Source of the DNA: Puia dinghuensis
GTDB taxonomy: Bacteria > Bacteroidota > Bacteroidia > Chitinophagales > Chitinophagaceae
Reading direction: 5' to 3'
Assembly: GCF_014642875.1 (NCBI RefSeq)
Contig: NZ_BMJC01000002.1
Location: 930,001 to 994,000 of the forward strand
Length of the DNA: 64,000 nt
How positions within the stretch are numbered: the stretch's first letter is position 1; each line of letters begins with the position of its first letter. This document shows, in pieces, positions 1-7,859 of the stretch. The notes under the pieces are model-generated. The model worked only from the letters and a program-made list of their open reading frames with translations. It had not been told where the DNA came from and searched no databases. The translations under genes were made by a program, and so were the position numbers.

Positions 1-25
1 ATTGGTCCGACAGTGTCGGACCAAT
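1..25. repeat. Perfect 12-bp inverted repeat at window edge
   Basis: Bases 1-12 (ATTGGTCCGACA) are the exact reverse complement of bases 14-25, with a single central base. The repeat lies inside the YhcG reading frame. Its core (GGTCCGAC, three bases, GTCGGACC) has the same 8/3/8 shape as the second hairpin of the 30-bp repeats listed below. The adjoining short TTC-loop hairpin is not visible, so membership in that family is unproven. Confidence 0.6.
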
Positions 26-741
26 TGCTGGAGAAAGGGTTTTGGAATATCAGTTTTTCACATCATATATTTTTGATTTCCAACTGCAAAACGATTAAAG
101 AACGGCTCTTTTACATCGAAAAAGCAGCCTCCGAATTTTGGTCGTTTCGGACATTGGAACATCATGTTCATGCGAAGTTGTTCAAGAATCAGGGGAAACT
201 ATCCAATAATTTCACTAAGACGATGCCGGAGAATCTGAAGGCGAATGCACTGGAAGTATTCAAAGACGAATATCTTTTTGACTTCGTAGCGTCAGACGAA
301 TGTGATGAGAAAGTTTTTGAGGGGCAATTGGTATCTGATATCAGGAATATGATCATGACCCTTGGAAAGGGTTTTTGTTTTATCGGCAACCAATACCGGC
401 TGGAGGTAGAAGAGGAAGAGTTCTTTGTCGATTTGCTGTTCTTTAACCGGCATCTGCAATGCCTGGTGGCGTTTGAACTGAAGCGTGGAAAATTCAAGCC
501 GGAGTATGCGGGGCAGCTTAATTTTTATCTGAATGTACTGGATGAGAAGGTGAAGTTGCCGAATGAGAATCCCTCCATCGGCATTATCCTTTGCAAAGAG
601 AAGAAGAACACCGTCGTCGAATTCGCGGTTAAGACGATTGACAAAGCTATGGGCGTAGCCACCTATCGAACGACGAAGGAGGTCCCTGCACAAATGAAGG
701 GTATCCTCCCCGATGTTGCAGAAATGGCCAAATTGCTGTGA
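1..741 (+). CDS. YhcG/DUF1016-family PDDEXK nuclease, 5'-truncated by window edge
   Basis: The frame is open from base 1, so the gene starts upstream; the GTG at 13 is probably internal. About 246 residues are visible, against roughly 340-375 for complete YhcG/DUF1016 proteins. The first ~85 residues match the end of the helical N-terminal domain. The rest is the PDDEXK nuclease domain, with the core Asp in FFVDLLFF (about base 430) and the E-x-K of FELKRGKF (about 475-483). Family members are often found near restriction-modification or other defence genes, but none is visible here. The stop is at 739-741, 11 bp before the convergent next gene. Bases 1-25, inside this frame, form a perfect palindrome. 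The family call is firm; the biological role is not. Confidence 0.85.
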   Translation: MGPTVSDQLLEKGFWNISFSHHIFLISNCKTIKERLFYIEKAASEFWSFRTLEHHVHAKLFKNQGKLSNNFTKTMPENLKANALEVFKDEYLFDFVASDECDEKVFEGQLVSDIRNMIMTLGKGFCFIGNQYRLEVEEEEFFVDLLFFNRHLQCLVAFELKRGKFKPEYAGQLNFYLNVLDEKVKLPNENPSIGIILCKEKKNTVVEFAVKTIDKAMGVATYRTTKEVPAQMKGILPDVAEMAKLL

Positions 742-752
742 CACGGTGGCCG

Positions 753-1187
753 CTATGACACTATCTTCACGGCCTGGCGGGCGAGGAGCCGCCACTGGCC
801 TTTTTCCTTGACCCAGATGAGGAGCACGGAGAGGTGGGCGCTGCCGGGCTTCCCGCCGTCGTTGGTGGTAGCAGTGAGAATGTGACGCACCCAGGCGGTG
901 TTACCGGCCACCTTGATGGTTTGATTGGTGAGATCGATGGTGACGAAGTCGGAGGATTTGTTTAGCAGGGCTTCTTCGAAGGCGGCTTTGTCCTGGATGT
1001 TGCCGTTGGAATGCCCGTAGGTGAGCTCGTCGGTGACGAGGGCGTCGAGGGTGGCCTTGTCGGGATCGATAAGCGCCTTGCGAAGTGCTTCGACGGCGGA
1101 AGCTACGGCCTGTTCGTCTTTAGTCTGAGCAATGACGGGAACGACGGCGATGGACATTAACAGAGTGGATAAGAGCATGAGTCGCAT
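753..1187 (-). CDS. Exported DUF4440/NTF2-like protein
   Basis: This 144-residue protein has an N-terminal signal peptide (MRLMLLSTLLMSIAVVPVIA, cut near AQT) followed by one NTF2-like alpha+beta domain of the DUF4440 type. The pattern is a helical start (residues ~23-45), a TYGHSNG segment, and a C-terminal sheet ending GQWRLLARQAVKI. Proteins of this family bind small molecules or act as minor enzymes; nothing here identifies a substrate. It lies 54 bp downstream of the sugar-porter gene on the same strand and is probably co-transcribed, so a role in handling the same sugar is possible but is inference. Confidence 0.75.
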   Translation of the reverse strand: MRLMLLSTLLMSIAVVPVIAQTKDEQAVASAVEALRKALIDPDKATLDALVTDELTYGHSNGNIQDKAAFEEALLNKSSDFVTIDLTNQTIKVAGNTAWVRHILTATTNDGGKPGSAHLSVLLIWVKEKGQWRLLARQAVKIVS

Positions 1188-1213
1188 ATTTTGAAGTTTT
1201 TTATCTAATTATT

Positions 1214-1243
1214 GGCCTTCGGCCGACGGGCCCGTGGCCCGTC
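1214..1243. repeat. 30-bp double-hairpin repeat, copy A
   Basis: A GGCC-TTC-GGCC mini-hairpin is followed directly by a perfect 8-bp stem with a 3-nt loop (GACGGGCC, CGT, GGCCCGTC). The right arm enters the stop codon of the sugar-porter gene. It lies between that gene and the downstream DUF4440 gene, where it could slow or partly terminate transcription. It has the same length and layout as the copies at 2624, 13367 and 25205. Confidence 0.75.
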
Positions 1244-2570
1244 AGGAAATACCCAAATCTTTTTGAATCTCTTCGAGCGTACGGCCCCTGGTCTCGGGCA
1301 TGACGCGCCAGACAAAGATCAGCTGCAGGACCATCATCACGGCGAAGAAAATAAAAGGAATAAACCCACCATCGCCCTTCCCTTCGACGAGCAAGGGGAA
1401 GATGGAAGTGATGATGGCGGCCATGACCCAATGGGTGGTGCTTCCCAGCGAGACTCCCTGCGAACGGACGGAGTTGGGGAATATTTCCGAGATGAATACC
1501 CAGATGACAGCGCCCTGAGAGAAGGCGAAGAAAGCAATGAAGCCGATGAGGTAATACAGCAGGTTGCTGTTGCCCGTGGAGGAGCCTTTGAAAGTGAAAG
1601 CCGTAAGGGTGAGGAACAGGATCATGCCCAAAGACCCGATGATCAGAAGGGTCTTGCGGCCGAACTTATCGATCATGGTCATGGCCAGCAAGGTAAAGAC
1701 AAGGTTAGCTACGCCGATGTAAATAGGTTGGCTAAAGGATTGACTCTTATCGAAACCCGCCATTTGAAAGATGCGTGGCGCGTAGTATAGAATGGCATTG
1801 ATGCCCGACAACTGATTGAACATAGCCAGTAGCATGGCATAGAGAATGGGTTTGGCATAGCGGCGTTGAAACAGCGACTCGCGGTGTTCTTTAACCGAAT
1901 CCTGGATGGCGTTGACGGCGGCACTAAGATCGGTCTCGCCGAGGCGGGCGAGGATAGGCCGGGCGGCTCCTATGTTGTTGTTGAGGATCAACCAGCGGGG
2001 GCTTTCGGGGATGCCAAAAAGGAGCACCGCGAACAATACCGCGGGTATTACCATAACGCCAAGCATCCAGCGCCATGCATCGGGCAATTGGAGCTGAGTA
2101 AAAAGATAGTTGGTGAGATAGGCGACCATGATGCCGGTGACGATGCTCACCTGGAAGGACCCGGTGAGCCGGCCCCTCAGCCGTGCCGGCGCGATCTCGG
2201 AGATGTACATGGGCGCGATCACCGAGGAAGCGCCTACCGCCAGCCCGCCGATGATGCGAAAGGCGATGAACCCTCCCCAGGCGGATACTAAGGCACAGCC
2301 AAGGGCAGCCACGATAAAGAACAGCGAGAGCACCTGTAATGTCTTTTTGCGCCCATATTTGCGGGCCGGAAAACCGGCAAACGATGCGCCAAAAACGGTG
2401 CCGAAGATGCTCGATGCCACGGTGAAGCCTTGGGTAAGGCCGTTGAGCTGCCAGAACTTTTCCAACGTCTGTTCCGCACCCGAGATGACGACGGTTTCGA
2501 AACCAAAGAGGAATCCTCCAAGGGCGGCGATGAGGGCTATACGAACGGGGTAGGAAAGCATGGCAGACAA
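1242..2570 (-). CDS. Sugar-porter family MFS transporter (XylE-like)
   Basis: This 442-residue protein has about 12 membrane segments and the sugar-porter (TC 2.A.1.1) signatures in order: KYGRKK after TM2, PESPRWLI at the end of the first half, NQLSGINAILYYAP in TM7, DKFGRKT in the second half, and PETRGRTLEEI at the C-terminus. It should be an inner-membrane proton-sugar symporter for a pentose, hexose or related sugar; the exact substrate cannot be read. It is divergent from the LacI-type gene at 2658 with an 87-bp gap and is probably controlled by it. The DUF4440 gene follows on the same strand. Start ATG at 2570 is followed closely by the first membrane segment. Confidence 0.9.
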   Translation of the reverse strand: MSAMLSYPVRIALIAALGGFLFGFETVVISGAEQTLEKFWQLNGLTQGFTVASSIFGTVFGASFAGFPARKYGRKKTLQVLSLFFIVAALGCALVSAWGGFIAFRIIGGLAVGASSVIAPMYISEIAPARLRGRLTGSFQVSIVTGIMVAYLTNYLFTQLQLPDAWRWMLGVMVIPAVLFAVLLFGIPESPRWLILNNNIGAARPILARLGETDLSAAVNAIQDSVKEHRESLFQRRYAKPILYAMLLAMFNQLSGINAILYYAPRIFQMAGFDKSQSFSQPIYIGVANLVFTLLAMTMIDKFGRKTLLIIGSLGMILFLTLTAFTFKGSSTGNSNLLYYLIGFIAFFAFSQGAVIWVFISEIFPNSVRSQGVSLGSTTHWVMAAIITSIFPLLVEGKGDGGFIPFIFFAVMMVLQLIFVWRVMPETRGRTLEEIQKDLGIS

Positions 2571-2623
2571 TTTATTGATTCACCGAAAATAACACTAATT
2601 TTAATTCACCGCGGCTAAAGTCT

Positions 2624-2653
2624 GTCCTTCGGACAAGCCGACTCCGTCGGCTT
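2624..2653. repeat. 30-bp double-hairpin repeat, copy B, in lacI leader
   Basis: GTCC-TTC-GGAC is followed by AAGCCGAC-TCC-GTCGGCTT, a perfect 8-bp stem with a 3-nt loop. The element ends four bases before the ATG of the LacI-type gene at 2658, so in mRNA it would fold right at the translation start. It shares its first 19 bases with copy D at 25205. Confidence 0.8.
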
Positions 2654-2657
2654 AAGA

Positions 2658-3689
2658 ATGAAGTACGAAGCCATCACCATAAAAGACATCGCCAAGGACC
2701 TCGGTCTTTCCACTTCCACGGTGTCCCGCGCACTGAGAGGAAGCTACGAGATCAGCGCCGAGACCCGGAAACTCGTGCTCGAGTATGCGGAAAAACTCAA
2801 CTACCGGCCCAACCCCATCGCCCTAAGCCTGAAGGAGAAACGAAGCCGGTCGATAGGCATCGTCGTTTGCGAGATCGCCAATAACTTCTTTTCACAGGTG
2901 ATCAACGGCATCGAGTCCGTCGCCTATAAGAAAGGTTACTACGTCATCATCAGTCAAAGTCATGAGTCTTTCGAGCGGGAAGTCGCCAACACACAATACC
3001 TGGCTTCGCGAAGTGTGGACGGGCTGCTGATCTCCCTGTCCACCGAGACCACAGACCTTTCCCATTTGAACAAACTGCACGATAAGGGGCTGCCTATTGT
3101 TTTCTTCGACCGCATCACGGAAGAGATGTCTACCCATAAGGTGATCGCCAATAATTTCAACGGCGCCTACCAGGCTACGGAACATCTCATCCGGGAGGGT
3201 TTCCGCCGCATCGCTCATCTGACCATCTCTCCCCACTTGTCCATCACAAAAGAGCGGCTGGCGGGGTATAAGGCTGCGCTTGCCGATCACCACCTTCCCT
3301 ACGATGAATCGCTTGTTCAATATTGCAAGTATGGCGGACTCATCGATGCCGAGACGATGGAAGCCGTCGACAACCTGCTTGCGTTGAAAGAGAAACCTGA
3401 CGCCCTCGTGGCGGCGAGTGACAAGCTTTCGACGGGTTGTCTTGCTGCACTGGCCAGGCGGAAGGTTCGGGTCCCCGAAGAGATGGCAATAGTAGGCTTT
3501 ACCAATTCCCTGCTGACGGACATCTTTCATCCGGCGCTGACCAGTGTCCGGCAGCCTGCCTTCGAAATGGGCCAGGTGGCGATGGAGATGCTCATCGACC
3601 TCATCGAGAGCAAACATCCCATAACCAAATTCGAGACCCGGGTGCTGAACACCGAACTCTCTGTCCGGTCGTCGAGCCTGAAAGTCTAA
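2658..3689 (+). CDS. LacI-family transcriptional regulator (copy 1)
   Basis: This 343-residue protein has an N-terminal HTH and hinge (ITIKDIAKDLGLSTSTVSRA, residues ~6-26; hinge to ~60) and a periplasmic-binding-protein-like sensor domain (SIGIVVCEIANNFFSQVING onward). It is closely similar along its whole length to the LacI gene at 6798, with matching phrases such as RSVDGL, KVIA-NF and VGFTNS, so the two are paralogues. It is divergent from the sugar-porter operon, its likely target. The ATG at 2658 is chosen because it matches the paralogue's N-terminus. The stop codon overlaps that of the convergent exuT-like gene. Confidence 0.92.
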   Translation: MKYEAITIKDIAKDLGLSTSTVSRALRGSYEISAETRKLVLEYAEKLNYRPNPIALSLKEKRSRSIGIVVCEIANNFFSQVINGIESVAYKKGYYVIISQSHESFEREVANTQYLASRSVDGLLISLSTETTDLSHLNKLHDKGLPIVFFDRITEEMSTHKVIANNFNGAYQATEHLIREGFRRIAHLTISPHLSITKERLAGYKAALADHHLPYDESLVQYCKYGGLIDAETMEAVDNLLALKEKPDALVAASDKLSTGCLAALARRKVRVPEEMAIVGFTNSLLTDIFHPALTSVRQPAFEMGQVAMEMLIDLIESKHPITKFETRVLNTELSVRSSSLKV

Positions 3690-5002
3690 TCCAACACTAC
3701 ACGCGTCTGCTTCGGCGCAAACAGGTGCATGATCAGCCAGGCTAACAGGTAGGCCAGCCCACAGATGAAGAAAATGATGTTATAGCCAAGGGTCTTATTC
3801 CCCGCTTTTGTAAAATAATCGAGTATCCAGCCAACAAGGGGTTGGAAGATGATACCGCCGACGGAGCCGGCCATCCCGCCGATGCCGGTGATGGAGCTGA
3901 CGGCTTTTTTGGGGAACATGTCCGAGGCCGTCGTAAAGATATTGGCGCTCCAGGCCTGGTGAGCCGCCGCTGCCAGGCTGATGAGGGCGACGATGATCCA
4001 CATATCGTTAAAATAGCGGGCAAACATGATGGGGACTACACAAAAGGCGAAGAAGAGCATCACCGTCTTGCGGGCTTTGTAGATTGGCCAGCCTTTTTTG
4101 ATGAGATAGCCTGAGAGATAGCCGCCGCCGATGCTGCCGACCGTAGTACAGGAATAAACGATGACGAGGGGCCAGCCGGGTTTCTGAAGATCGAGGTTAA
4201 AGGTGTCGCTAAAATAACCGGGCAGCCAGAAAAGGAAGAACCACCAGATGGGATCGGTGAGAAATTTTCCAAAAACAAAGGCCCAGGTCTGCCGGACACC
4301 CAGCATTTTGAGCCATGGCACTCTGCTGCCCGCAGGCGCGGCTTCTTCATCGCTGTGGATATAGTCGAACTCTGCTTTGCTGAGGCCTTTTTTCCGGGAC
4401 GGGATCTCGTACATAGCCACCCAGAAGATGAGCCAGATAAAGCCAAGGGAGCCCGTGACAATGAAGGCTGCCTTCCAGCCGTAATTGGCCAGCAGCAGCG
4501 GAACCATGATAGGGGCGACTACGGCGCCGATGTTGGCCCCGGAGTTGAAGATCCCCGTAGCAAGCGCCCGTTCTTTTTTGGGAAACCATTCCGCAACCGC
4601 CTTTATCGCGGAAGGAAAATTACCGGATTCACCGATGCCAAGACCCGACCGGGCAACAATGAATCCAATCGTACTGCCCGCCAGCGAGTGCGCCATTGCA
4701 AACAAGCTCCAGATGGTAATGGAGATGGTATAACCGACCTTGGTCCCTACCTTGTCTACAAGCCTGCCAAAGCCCAACAACCCAAAAGCATAAAAGAATT
4801 GAAAAATGCCATTGATGGTGCCATAGGTGGTATTGTCCCAGTGGAAATCGTCCGTCAGCACTTTTTTCAGCATGCCGATCACCTGTCTGTCGACATAGTT
4901 GATGGTCGTAGCGAAGAATAACAGGGCGCAGATGGTCCAGCGATAACGGCCGACAGCGGATGAGGTTTTCCCATTGGAAGCAAGCGTGGCAGTATTAGAC
5001 AT
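3686..5002 (-). CDS. exuT: ExuT-like hexuronate MFS transporter
   Basis: This 438-residue protein has ~12 membrane segments and the anion:cation symporter family pattern: RWTICALLFFATTINYVDRQ in TM1, a long IARSGLGIGESGNFPSAIKA segment in TM4, and AEWFPKKERALATGIFNSGA. These are hallmarks of ExuT/GudP-type hexuronate and hexarate importers. It is the last gene of a kduD-kduI-exuT operon (44-bp gap from kduI), which supports uptake of galacturonate, glucuronate or an unsaturated uronate. The stop overlaps the stop of the convergent lacI gene. The family assignment is strong; the exact uronate is inferred from neighbours. Confidence 0.88.
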   Translation of the reverse strand: MSNTATLASNGKTSSAVGRYRWTICALLFFATTINYVDRQVIGMLKKVLTDDFHWDNTTYGTINGIFQFFYAFGLLGFGRLVDKVGTKVGYTISITIWSLFAMAHSLAGSTIGFIVARSGLGIGESGNFPSAIKAVAEWFPKKERALATGIFNSGANIGAVVAPIMVPLLLANYGWKAAFIVTGSLGFIWLIFWVAMYEIPSRKKGLSKAEFDYIHSDEEAAPAGSRVPWLKMLGVRQTWAFVFGKFLTDPIWWFFLFWLPGYFSDTFNLDLQKPGWPLVIVYSCTTVGSIGGGYLSGYLIKKGWPIYKARKTVMLFFAFCVVPIMFARYFNDMWIIVALISLAAAAHQAWSANIFTTASDMFPKKAVSSITGIGGMAGSVGGIIFQPLVGWILDYFTKAGNKTLGYNIIFFICGLAYLLAWLIMHLFAPKQTRVVLD

Positions 5003-5046
5003 CGTGAGGGTAGTTAAAAAGGCCCAAGATAGTTCAGTTTGATCAA

Positions 5047-5877
5047 TTATCGTAAATCGGGGATATTAACCAAATCCATATCCGTATACGTGTAGTTCTC
5101 ACCGGCCATACCCCAGATGAACGAGTAGTTGCTGGTACCGCAGCCCGAGTGGATGGACCAGGGCGGGGAAACGACGCCCTGGCAGTCGGCGACAACGAGG
5201 TGGCGGGTCTCCTGGGGATGACCCATAAAATGGAAAACGCGCTGCCCTTCGGGGACATCGAAATAAAAATAAGCTTCCATCCTACGGCTATGGGTATGTG
5301 CCGGCATCGTATTCCAGACGCTGCCTGTTTTCAGGATGGTGAGTCCCATCACTAATTGACAGCTGCGGATACCTTCGGCATGGATATATTTATAGATGGT
5401 GCGGGCATTGGAGGTTTCTGCCGACCCGGTGGTGACGGGCAGCGCCTTTTCCTTTGGCAGAAACTGGACGGGATGGGCTGCATGGGCCGGGGCGGATAAG
5501 AGAAAGAAGAGGGCCGGCTCATCGGCGTCCTCGCTTTCAAAGACGATCTTCTTTACACCCTTGCCGGCATAAAGACAGTCGAGCTTGTTCAGTTCGTAGG
5601 GAATATCATCGGCATGTACCCTACCCTTACCGCCGACGTTGATGATGCCCAGTTCCCTGCGCTGGAGGAAGAAGTCGGCACGGAGTTCGGGGTGGGTCTC
5701 GAGAGATAGTTTTTGATGCACAGGGCAGGCGCCGCCAAGGATCACCCGGTCGTAATGGGTATAGACCAGGCGAATGGCATCGTCTTGCATCAGCCTTTCC
5801 GTCAGGAAAGCATCCCGCAGTTCGCCAGTCGTCATCCCGCGTACTTCCTTTTGGCTGTGTTCGTATCTTATTTCCAT
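5047..5877 (-). CDS. kduI: 5-dehydro-4-deoxy-D-glucuronate isomerase
   Basis: At 276 residues this is the usual length for KduI, a cupin-fold metalloenzyme that converts 4-deoxy-L-threo-5-hexosulose uronate to 2,5-diketo-3-deoxygluconate in pectin and glycosaminoglycan degradation. The metal-binding region is intact: MPAHTHSRRMEAYFYFD carries the His-x-His and Glu ligands, and PWSIHSGCGTSNY supplies the later His. It lies 34 bp after kduD and 44 bp before exuT, so the three probably form one operon. It is cytoplasmic. Downstream enzymes KdgK and KdgA are not in this window. Confidence 0.95.
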   Translation of the reverse strand: MEIRYEHSQKEVRGMTTGELRDAFLTERLMQDDAIRLVYTHYDRVILGGACPVHQKLSLETHPELRADFFLQRRELGIINVGGKGRVHADDIPYELNKLDCLYAGKGVKKIVFESEDADEPALFFLLSAPAHAAHPVQFLPKEKALPVTTGSAETSNARTIYKYIHAEGIRSCQLVMGLTILKTGSVWNTMPAHTHSRRMEAYFYFDVPEGQRVFHFMGHPQETRHLVVADCQGVVSPPWSIHSGCGTSNYSFIWGMAGENYTYTDMDLVNIPDLR

Positions 5878-5911
5878 ATACTGCTATAGATTTGTAGAGT
5901 TTTAGGGTGGT

Positions 5912-6676
5912 TTATCGCCCCATCCAGCCACCGTCGACGGTGAGGATGGTGCCGTGAACATAGTCTGCGGCAGGAGAAGCGAGAAAGACAGTTGGCCCGC
6001 GGAAGTCGTCGGGTTCACCCCAACGGCCGGCGGGAATACGGTCGAGAATGGCTTTGCTGCGAACGGGGTCATTGCGGAGGGCTTCGGTGTTGTCCGTACT
6101 GATATAGCCGGGTGCGATGCCATTCACATTGACACCCTGTGAAGCCCATTCGTTGGCCAGGGCCTTAACGAGGCTGGCGAGGGCGCCCTTGCTTGCAGCG
6201 TAGCCCGGAACGGTGATGCCGCCCTGAAAGCTCAGGAGGCTGCAGGTGAAGATGATCTTTCCGCTGCGCCGGCCAATCATCTCCCTGCCAAATTCGCGGG
6301 CAAGGATAAAGGCGGCGTCCAGGTTGATGGACAACACTTTGTCCCAAAATTCATCGGGATGCTCTGCCGCAGGCTTGCGGAGGATCATCCCGGCATTGTT
6401 GACCAGGATATCTATTCGCGGATGCGCGGCCTTCACCCGGTTAACGAGATCATACAGCGAACCGCGGTCGGTAAGATCAGCCTGGAAGGGGTAAAAGTTG
6501 CGGCCCAGGGCCCGAATCTCTTGTTCCACGGGGCTATCCTGTAAAGGCATACTCGCAGAGACGCCGATGATGTCGGCTCCTGCCGCTGCAAGACCCGCCG
6601 CCATGCTCCTGCCAATGCCTTTATTCGCACCGGTGACGAGTGCGACCTTACCACTGAGATTAAACAGATCACTCAT
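5912..6676 (-). CDS. kduD: 2-dehydro-3-deoxy-D-gluconate 5-dehydrogenase (SDR)
   Basis: This 254-residue short-chain dehydrogenase has the Rossmann motif TGANKGIGRSMAAGLA (residues ~16-31), NNAG (~92-95), the catalytic Ser in the CSLLSF region, and YAASK (Tyr-x3-Lys). Its pairing with kduI identifies it as KduD, which reduces 2,5-diketo-3-deoxygluconate to 2-keto-3-deoxygluconate. It is the first gene of the kduD-kduI-exuT operon and is divergent from the LacI regulator at 6798. The 121-bp spacer contains a LacI-type palindrome, so induction by a uronate intermediate is likely. Confidence 0.93.
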   Translation of the reverse strand: MSDLFNLSGKVALVTGANKGIGRSMAAGLAAAGADIIGVSASMPLQDSPVEQEIRALGRNFYPFQADLTDRGSLYDLVNRVKAAHPRIDILVNNAGMILRKPAAEHPDEFWDKVLSINLDAAFILAREFGREMIGRRSGKIIFTCSLLSFQGGITVPGYAASKGALASLVKALANEWASQGVNVNGIAPGYISTDNTEALRNDPVRSKAILDRIPAGRWGEPDDFRGPTVFLASPAADYVHGTILTVDGGWMGR

Positions 6677-6709
6677 AAGGATATTATCAACATTACATTA
6701 TATTTGACA

Positions 6710-6719
6710 AGTGTACACT
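6710..6719. promoter_or_regulatory. 10-bp palindrome AGTGTACACT in kduD-lacI spacer
   Basis: This is a perfect 10-bp palindrome 34 bp upstream of kduD, flanked by a TTGACA-like hexamer at 6705-6710. It could be a regulator or RNA-polymerase site. There is no second copy in the spacer, and the binding protein is unknown. Confidence 0.35.
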
Positions 6720-6759
6720 GTAATTTTTACAAGAAAGGGTTGATCTTCAACTTTTTTTA

Positions 6760-6773
6760 CGAAAACGTTTGCG
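6760..6773. promoter_or_regulatory. LacI-type operator candidate between kduD and lacI
   Basis: CGAAAACGTTTGCG matches its own reverse complement at 12 of 14 positions and is centred on ACGT, as is typical of LacI/GalR-family operators. It lies 24 bp upstream of the lacI start and within the divergent spacer to kduD, so one site could govern both directions. Confidence 0.6.
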
Positions 6774-6797
6774 CGAAGAACAACTCATTGCTACTAC

Positions 6798-7832
6798 ATG
6801 AAGTTCGAGGCCATCACCATAAAAGACATCGCCAAGGCTCTGCACCTTTCCGTCTCCACCGTTTCAAAGGCGCTGCGCGGCAGCCATGAGATAAGTGAAG
6901 AGACAAAAAAGCATGTCCTGGCTTATGCGAATGAGCATAACTATAAGCCCAATCCCATCGCGCAGAGTCTGAAGCGGGGGCTAAGCAAGTCCATCGGGGT
7001 CATCGTCTGCAACATCGATAATAATTTCTTTTCCGCGGTGATCAACGGTATCGAGTCGGTTGCCCGGCAAAAGGACTATAATGTCATCATCACCCAAAGC
7101 CAGGAGTCCTACGAACGGGAGATAGCCAACAGCGAGCACCTTTCGTCGCGTTCGGTGGATGGGCTCATCATCTCGCTTTCGGCGGAGACGAAGCGGGTCG
7201 ACCATCTTATCAAATTACACGACAAGGGACTGCCGATGGTATTCTTCGACAGGATCACCGACGAGATAGCCACCCATAAGGTGATCGCGGATAATTTTAA
7301 AGGCGCCTACGAAGGCACACGGCATCTCGTGCAACAGGGGTTCAGGCGCATCGCGCATATCACCAGCAGCAGCAGCCTTTCCATCACCCTCGAACGGCTG
7401 GAGGGATACAAGAAAGCGTTGGCGGATGCCGGACTGACCTTCGAGGAGAAATATATCAAACTCTGTCCCCACGGCGGGATGATCAAGGAAGAAACGCAGC
7501 AGGCCCTCACCGAACTGCTGCAAATGAAAGACCGGCCCGATGCGATTTTCACCGCCAGCGACCGGCTTAGCACGACTACCCTGAGCCTGCTGCGCAAAAT
7601 GCAGATCGAAGTTCCGCAACAGATCGCCCTGGTGGGTTTTACCAATTCCATTTCCGCGGATATCTTCCACCCGTCCCTCACCGCCGTCGTCCAGCCGGCC
7701 CTGGAGATGGGGCAGTTGGCTACCGATCTGCTGATCCAATTGATAGAGGCCAAGCGGCCCGTCACCGAATTCCAGAAGCGGGTGTTGGATACCGAACTCC
7801 AGATAAGGGATTCGAGCCTGCGTGCAAAATAG
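6798..7832 (+). CDS. LacI-family transcriptional regulator (copy 2)
   Basis: This 344-residue regulator has an N-terminal LacI HTH (ITIKDIAKALHLSVSTVSKA), a hinge (KPNPIAQSLKRG) and a type I periplasmic-binding-like effector domain. It is a full-length paralogue of the gene at 2658. The near-identical recognition helix (STVS-ALRGS) suggests related operators, while the divergent C-terminal domains may read different ligands. It is divergent from kduD-kduI-exuT with a candidate operator in the shared spacer, so it most likely represses that operon and itself. It ends 27 bp before a convergent oxidoreductase gene. Confidence 0.92.
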   Translation: MKFEAITIKDIAKALHLSVSTVSKALRGSHEISEETKKHVLAYANEHNYKPNPIAQSLKRGLSKSIGVIVCNIDNNFFSAVINGIESVARQKDYNVIITQSQESYEREIANSEHLSSRSVDGLIISLSAETKRVDHLIKLHDKGLPMVFFDRITDEIATHKVIADNFKGAYEGTRHLVQQGFRRIAHITSSSSLSITLERLEGYKKALADAGLTFEEKYIKLCPHGGMIKEETQQALTELLQMKDRPDAIFTASDRLSTTTLSLLRKMQIEVPQQIALVGFTNSISADIFHPSLTAVVQPALEMGQLATDLLIQLIEAKRPVTEFQKRVLDTELQIRDSSLRAK

Positions 7833-7859
7833 GGGCGTACCGACCGGCAACGACCGCCA

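Noticed and set aside
5240-5265. CCTTCGG motifs within kduI and other coding regions
   Set aside because: They occur in ordinary coding context without the following 8/3/8 stem.
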